A stretch of DNA of 64,000 bases from Terriglobia bacterium (GTDB taxonomy: Bacteria > Acidobacteriota > Terriglobia > Bryobacterales > Bryobacteraceae): positions 27,547-91,546 of the forward strand of contig JAIQFK010000011.1 in NCBI GenBank assembly GCA_020073305.1, written 5' to 3'. The notes beneath the pieces are model-generated. The model was not told the origin of the DNA. It did no database searches and was given only the letters and a program-made list of their open reading frames with translations. Below, in pieces: positions 60,422 to 64,000 of the stretch. Positions within the stretch are counted from its first letter, which is position 1; every line of letters starts with the position of its first letter. Position numbers and translations under genes: made by a program.

Positions 60422-61805
60422 CGGCGGCTCCGTTGGCATCGAATACGGCCGGATCGAGCTGGCTGAAGAACTCGCGGTGCAGCGACTCGACGGCGCGCTT
60501 CAAATCCGCCTCTGCGACCACGAAACTCAGGTTCAACAGCGAGGCGCCCTGCGAGATCATGCGAATGTTCACCGATTCGAGCGCGTGAAACACGCGCGCC
60601 GCCACGCCCGGCGTGAAGCGGATGTTGTCGCCCACCAGGCACACGATGGCCTGGCTCTCCTCCATGGAGACTTCGGAGAACTGGCACAGCTCGGCGCAAA
60701 CTTCGGCGAGCCGTTGCGGGTTGTCGATGGTAAGCGAGACGCTCACCTCCGACGTGGCAACCATGTCGACGGGCGTCTCGAAACGCTCGAACACATCGAA
60801 GATGCGCTTCAGAAATCCATGCGCCATCAGCATGCGCGTGGAATGAATATTGACCAGCGTGATCTTGCGCTTGCACGCAATGGACTTCACCGTGTTCTTG
60901 CATGGAACCGATTCGGACACGATGCGCGTGCCCTCCACCTCCGGCCGCCGCGAATTCAGAATCAGCACCGGGATATTCTTCTCGACCGCCGGAATCACGG
61001 TTGCCGGATGCAGTACTTTGGCCCCAAAGTAAGCCAGCTCGGCGGCTTCGGCGAAGGAGATGATCTTGACGCGGTGTCCGCCGGAGAAGATCGTGGGATC
61101 GGCGGTCAGCATGCCGTCGACGTCGGTCCAGATTTGAATTTCTTCAGCGCCGATGCCCGCGCCCACAATAGACGCCGTGAAGTCGGATCCGCCGCGGCCC
61201 AGCGTCGTGGTGACGCCGTCCTCGGTTGCGCCGATAAAGCCGCCCATCACGACGATGCTGTCTTTGGCGAGAGGCGGAATCACACGAGCCAGGCGCGCAT
61301 AGGTCTCGGTGTAGAGCGGCGCGGCCTGCGTGTGGCGATGGTCCGTGACGATGACGCGGCGCGCATCCACATGTTCAGCCTTCATCCCATAGTGCGCAAA
61401 CGCGAGGGAAACGATGTAACTCGAGAGCCGCTCGCCATAGCTCGAGATGGCGTCAATGGAGCGCGGCGTCAGCTCGCCGAGTATGGCCAAACCCTTGACC
61501 AGCTCCGTGAGTTCCTGGAAATGCTCGTCCAGCGTACGGTCCAGTTCCGCGCGTTCGGAGAGCGGCACGACCAGGCGCGCCTCGCGCGAGTGGAAATCGC
61601 GGAGGTCCTGGATCTGCGCGATGTAATCGGCGCGATGGCCGGCGATGGCGGCGTTGGCAATGGCCAGCAGCTTGTTGGTGGTCTTGCCCATGGCCGAAAC
61701 GACCACCACCGGTCTTCGCTCCGCACGCGCCTTGACGATGGAGACGACGCGCTCGATCGCGGTGGCGGATTCGACCGAAGTCCCGCCGAACTTCATCACG
61801 ATCAT
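60408..61805 (-). CDS. lysC: Aspartate kinase LysC
   Basis: A 465-residue monofunctional aspartokinase, the first step of the aspartate family. The kinase domain starts MKFGGTSVESATAIERV and includes VVMGGFIGATEDGVTTTLGRGGSDFTA. Two C-terminal ACT domains (about residues 315-450: TLVNIHSTRMLMAHGFLKRI; SLTIDNPQRLAEV) are for amino acid feedback. The length and the single-polypeptide form resemble the E. coli LysC class rather than the alpha/beta-split Bacillus type. The ATG follows asd after 67 bp, where a 20-bp palindrome lies. Confidence 0.95.
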   Translation of the reverse strand: MIVMKFGGTSVESATAIERVVSIVKARAERRPVVVVSAMGKTTNKLLAIANAAIAGHRADYIAQIQDLRDFHSREARLVVPLSERAELDRTLDEHFQELTELVKGLAILGELTPRSIDAISSYGERLSSYIVSLAFAHYGMKAEHVDARRVIVTDHRHTQAAPLYTETYARLARVIPPLAKDSIVVMGGFIGATEDGVTTTLGRGGSDFTASIVGAGIGAEEIQIWTDVDGMLTADPTIFSGGHRVKIISFAEAAELAYFGAKVLHPATVIPAVEKNIPVLILNSRRPEVEGTRIVSESVPCKNTVKSIACKRKITLVNIHSTRMLMAHGFLKRIFDVFERFETPVDMVATSEVSVSLTIDNPQRLAEVCAELCQFSEVSMEESQAIVCLVGDNIRFTPGVAARVFHALESVNIRMISQGASLLNLSFVVAEADLKRAVESLHREFFSQLDPAVFDANGAADAAA

Positions 61806-61819
61806 TGCGCCACCCTTTC

Positions 61820-61839
61820 GGGCCGGACATGTCCGGCCC
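61820..61839. repeat. Perfect 20-bp palindrome between asd and lysC
   Basis: GGGCCGGACATGTCCGGCCC is its own reverse complement. It lies 15 bp upstream of the lysC ATG, in the 67-bp gap after asd. As RNA it forms a tight 10-bp hairpin near the lysC ribosome binding site. It may instead be a regulator site or a dispersed palindromic element. Confidence 0.7.
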
Positions 61840-61872
61840 CTACAAGGATCCTGGCCATCCCTTTTATGCGCA

Positions 61873-62922
61873 TCAGTCCAGCATGCCTTCCGAGTGCATC
61901 AGTTCGGCGTTCAGCACGGCGGCCCCGGCGGCGCCGCGGATCGTATTGTGGGTGAGCGCGACGAATTTGTAGTCGAGCACCGGACAGGCGCGCAGGCGGC
62001 CCACGAAAGCGGCCATTCCCCGGTCTCTCTCGGCGTCCTGGCGCGGCTGCGGCCGGTCGTTCTGGAGCATATAGGTAACGGGCCGCGCGGGCGCGCTGGG
62101 CAACGCGCGCTGCTGCGGAACACCGGTGAATTCGTCAAACGCGCACATCAGGTCGGTTTGCGAAGGCTGTGCGGAGAGTTTGACGGAGATGGTGACCAGG
62201 TGGCCGTCCACCACCGGAACACGGTTGCAGTGCGCGCTCACCTTGGCGTGCAGGGGGTGGATGTGATCTCCGGCGAAATCGCCCAGGATTTTTTGCGTCT
62301 CCTGCTCCATCTTCTCCTCTTCGCCGCCGATGAACGGAATCACGTTGGCGTTGATGTCCATGGACGGCACGCCGGGATATCCGGCGCCCGAGATGGCCTG
62401 GAAGGTGCTGGCAATGACCTGCGCAATTCCGAACGGCTTGAGCGGCGCGAGACCCATCACCAGCGACACCGTGGCGCAGTTCGGGTTGGTGACGATCTGC
62501 CCTTTCCACGGACGATGCCGCTGCTGGAGCGGCACGATTTTCAGGTGATCCGGATTGATCTCGGGCACCAGCAGCGGAACGTCCCGATCCATGCGGTGGT
62601 TCTTCGAGTTCGACACAATGATGTGCCCGGCCTGGGCGAAGGCGCGTTCGATCTCCGTGGCTACGGAAGAATCCATGGCCGAGAACAGCAGCCGCGGCGC
62701 ATTATTCGGCTTGCACTCTTCCACCACCAGGTCGGCTTCCTTGTCCGGCATCACGCCCTGAAGGTGCCACTTGGTCGCATCGCGGTATTTCTTGCCCGCG
62801 GAGCGGTCGCTCGCGCCCAGCCACCTCACGTCGAACCACGGATGGCCCTGCAGGAACTTGATGAAATGCTGGCCCACCATGCCGGTGGCGCCTAAGATGC
62901 CGACTTCGATTCTTGGTTCCAT
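61873..62922 (-). CDS. asd: Aspartate-semialdehyde dehydrogenase
   Basis: A 349-residue NADP-dependent enzyme reducing aspartyl phosphate to the semialdehyde. The Rossmann motif is GILGATGMVGQHFIKFLQ (residues 8-25), the catalytic Cys149 is in VTNPNCATVSL, and the later His lies in GDHIHPLHAKVSAHCNRVP. The sequence type, with KKYRDATKWH and NSKNHRM, is that of the archaeal/fungal branch rather than the E. coli one, which is common in Acidobacteriota. ATG 62922 lies within the 3' end of the upstream M20 peptidase gene (31-bp overlap). A longer frame to 63045 is a shadow of that gene. Confidence 0.93.
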   Translation of the reverse strand: MEPRIEVGILGATGMVGQHFIKFLQGHPWFDVRWLGASDRSAGKKYRDATKWHLQGVMPDKEADLVVEECKPNNAPRLLFSAMDSSVATEIERAFAQAGHIIVSNSKNHRMDRDVPLLVPEINPDHLKIVPLQQRHRPWKGQIVTNPNCATVSLVMGLAPLKPFGIAQVIASTFQAISGAGYPGVPSMDINANVIPFIGGEEEKMEQETQKILGDFAGDHIHPLHAKVSAHCNRVPVVDGHLVTISVKLSAQPSQTDLMCAFDEFTGVPQQRALPSAPARPVTYMLQNDRPQPRQDAERDRGMAAFVGRLRACPVLDYKFVALTHNTIRGAAGAAVLNAELMHSEGMLD

Positions 62923-63917
62923 AATTGTTTCACCATGCGTTGATAGATTTCGACTGCCTCGACCAGTTGCTTTTTCGGCACGCGTTCTTCGAGTGTGTGC
63001 GCCACATGAATGGAGCCCGGCCCGATCAGGAACGGCTGGCCCCACGATCCGCCGAACGCCGGAATATCGGTAGTGTAAGCCACCACGGTGGTTTCAAAAC
63101 CATCCAGGCGGCCTAGCCGGATCGCCGGAATTTCCAGCACTTCGCGTGCTTCGGCGCAACCTGCCACCGCCTTGTCGATGGCGTCCCGCGTGCCTGCGGA
63201 GTCGCCGACCAGCCGGATCATGATCTCCGCGCGCGCCTGGTCGGCGATGATGTTGGGCGCGCGGCCGCCGGCGAGGGTCCCGATGTTCAGCGTGCTCGGA
63301 CCGAGCAATCCATCCACCGGTAATTCAATGCGCCGGATGCGGTCGAGCGTGCCCAGCAATTTATCGATGGCGGATTCGCCCAGCTCGGGATAAGCCGAGT
63401 GCGCCATTCGTCCCGTAGCCACGATTTCATAGCGTAGTGCGCCTTTGGAGCCGAGGGCCAGCTTGTTTTCCGTAGGCTCGCCGTTAATCAGAAATCTCGA
63501 CCCGCGGGGTTCCTGAGCGGCGCGGTAAGCTCCGGCGCTATTGCGCTCCTCGCCCACGACGAACAGCAGGGCAAGCCCGCGTCCGCCCTGTTCGAGCAGT
63601 GCTTCAGCCGCCGCGATCATCGACGCGATGATGCCCTTGGTGTCACACGCCGCGCGCCCCCAGATGAACTCATCATCCTCGCGCGAGGCGAAGAACGGCG
63701 GCACGGTATCCATGTGCGTCGACAGTGTAACCACAGGATCGCCCCACTGCGCGAGCACATTGAAGCGGTGGGGCGCTACTTCCATGCGCTCCACGCGCCC
63801 GCCGTAGCGTGACGCGAGCGCGGAAAGATGCGCGAGCAGAAATTCGCCCACCCGCTCCTCGTTCTCGGTGATGGATTCGATATCGACCAGCGCCCGCGTC
63901 AGCTCAAAAAGATTCAT
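62892..63917 (-). CDS. dapE: M20-family metallopeptidase, probable succinyl-diaminopimelate desuccinylase
   Basis: A 341-residue zinc-dependent M20 enzyme. Metal and catalytic residues are in STHMDTVPPFF (His), GRAACDTKGIIASM (Asp), VGEERNSAG (Glu pair) and NGEPTENKLALGSKG (Glu). A dimerisation domain is inserted near residues 165-265 (GRMAHSAYPELGESAIDKLL). First of the visible lysine genes, it most likely acts as DapE, hydrolysing succinyl-diaminopimelate made via DapD. ArgE/LysK-like roles are alternatives because M20 specificity is hard to read. ATG 63917 is used; a GTG six bases upstream (63923) is also possible. Confidence 0.82.
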   Translation of the reverse strand: MNLFELTRALVDIESITENEERVGEFLLAHLSALASRYGGRVERMEVAPHRFNVLAQWGDPVVTLSTHMDTVPPFFASREDDEFIWGRAACDTKGIIASMIAAAEALLEQGGRGLALLFVVGEERNSAGAYRAAQEPRGSRFLINGEPTENKLALGSKGALRYEIVATGRMAHSAYPELGESAIDKLLGTLDRIRRIELPVDGLLGPSTLNIGTLAGGRAPNIIADQARAEIMIRLVGDSAGTRDAIDKAVAGCAEAREVLEIPAIRLGRLDGFETTVVAYTTDIPAFGGSWGQPFLIGPGSIHVAHTLEERVPKKQLVEAVEIYQRMVKQLWNQESKSAS

Positions 63918-63954
63918 GGCCACTTGGGATGGAGGCTTAAGGGGAAGGAAGACG

Positions 63955-63979
63955 GGCAGGCAGTGTATCGGAGCCTGCC
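63955..63979. terminator. Hairpin upstream of the lysine gene cluster
   Basis: The arms GGCAGGC (63955-63961) and GCCTGCC (63973-63979) pair perfectly over an 11-nt loop. On the minus strand it lies about 40 bp before the M20 gene start, so it may end the preceding unit or shape the leader. There is no clear T-run. The 77 bp from 63924 to the window end show no gene. Confidence 0.4.
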
Positions 63980-64000
63980 GCGCGGCTAGCGCTTCCCGAT

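Noticed and set aside
60390..61955. 521-codon plus-strand frame opposite lysC
   Set aside because: LysC is unmistakable on the minus strand; the plus frame is a shadow.

Overview
The window is a GC-rich, gene-dense chromosomal segment with no rRNA, tRNA, insertion sequence, prophage or CRISPR array that I could recognise. Its gene families suggest a soil Acidobacteriota, probably of the Solibacter/Bryobacter kind. The pointers are two 'orphan' FtsX/MacB-type permeases (one with its own PadR regulator), a 1,100-residue Oar-like TonB-dependent receptor next to two FG-GAP/ASPIC-UnbV proteins, a Uma2 nuclease and a DUF433/DUF5615 toxin pair. The taxon is an inference from gene content, not from a marker gene.

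Layout. 1-8141: end of an MFP adaptor, two RND pumps (MdtB/MdtC type) and an outer-membrane factor lipoprotein, closed by a clear terminator. 8167-12054 (minus): histidine degradation hutU-hutI-hutG. 12122-14566: orphan permease. 14592-24541: a TPR protein, a Tat-exported FG-GAP/ASPIC/TPR protein, the Oar-like receptor and a second FG-GAP/ASPIC protein. The receptor promoter is framed by two LacI-type operator-like sites. 24610-29815 (minus): a branched-chain amino acid operon ilvB-ilvN-ilvC-cimA, preceded by what looks like a complete transcription attenuator: leader peptide with an Ile/Leu/Val run, antiterminator and terminator. Citramalate synthase implies isoleucine made from pyruvate.

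29893-36370: small and metabolic genes (GerW-like, cupin, C26 amidase, enolase-superfamily enzyme, YhhQ transporter, thiG, methyltransferase, Uma2) and a gutted alpha/beta-hydrolase relic. 36509-40601: an AraC-type regulator divergent from a methyltransferase, a methanethiol oxidase (SBP56) and a polytopic membrane protein. This is a compact unit that may handle methylated sulfur and is the best candidate here for a poorly described system. 40765-46691: an EF-G paralogue, a lytic transglycosylase lipoprotein with LysM, an acidic/basic histone-H1-like protein and a HipA-like kinase. 46701-51016: thiO, a DUF433 antitoxin with its toxin broken by an amber codon, a class IV aminotransferase and an FAD-dependent reductase that may start at ATT.

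51137-54946: PadR regulator, orphan permease and a cytochrome P460-YHS fusion in one probable operon. 54947-55721 is a long stretch without a convincing gene. 55722-63917 (minus): a collinear run of lysine/diaminopimelate genes (M20 peptidase likely DapE, asd, lysC, dapB, dapA, dapD) running into a response regulator, a GAF protein and a Ycf48-like BNR protein.
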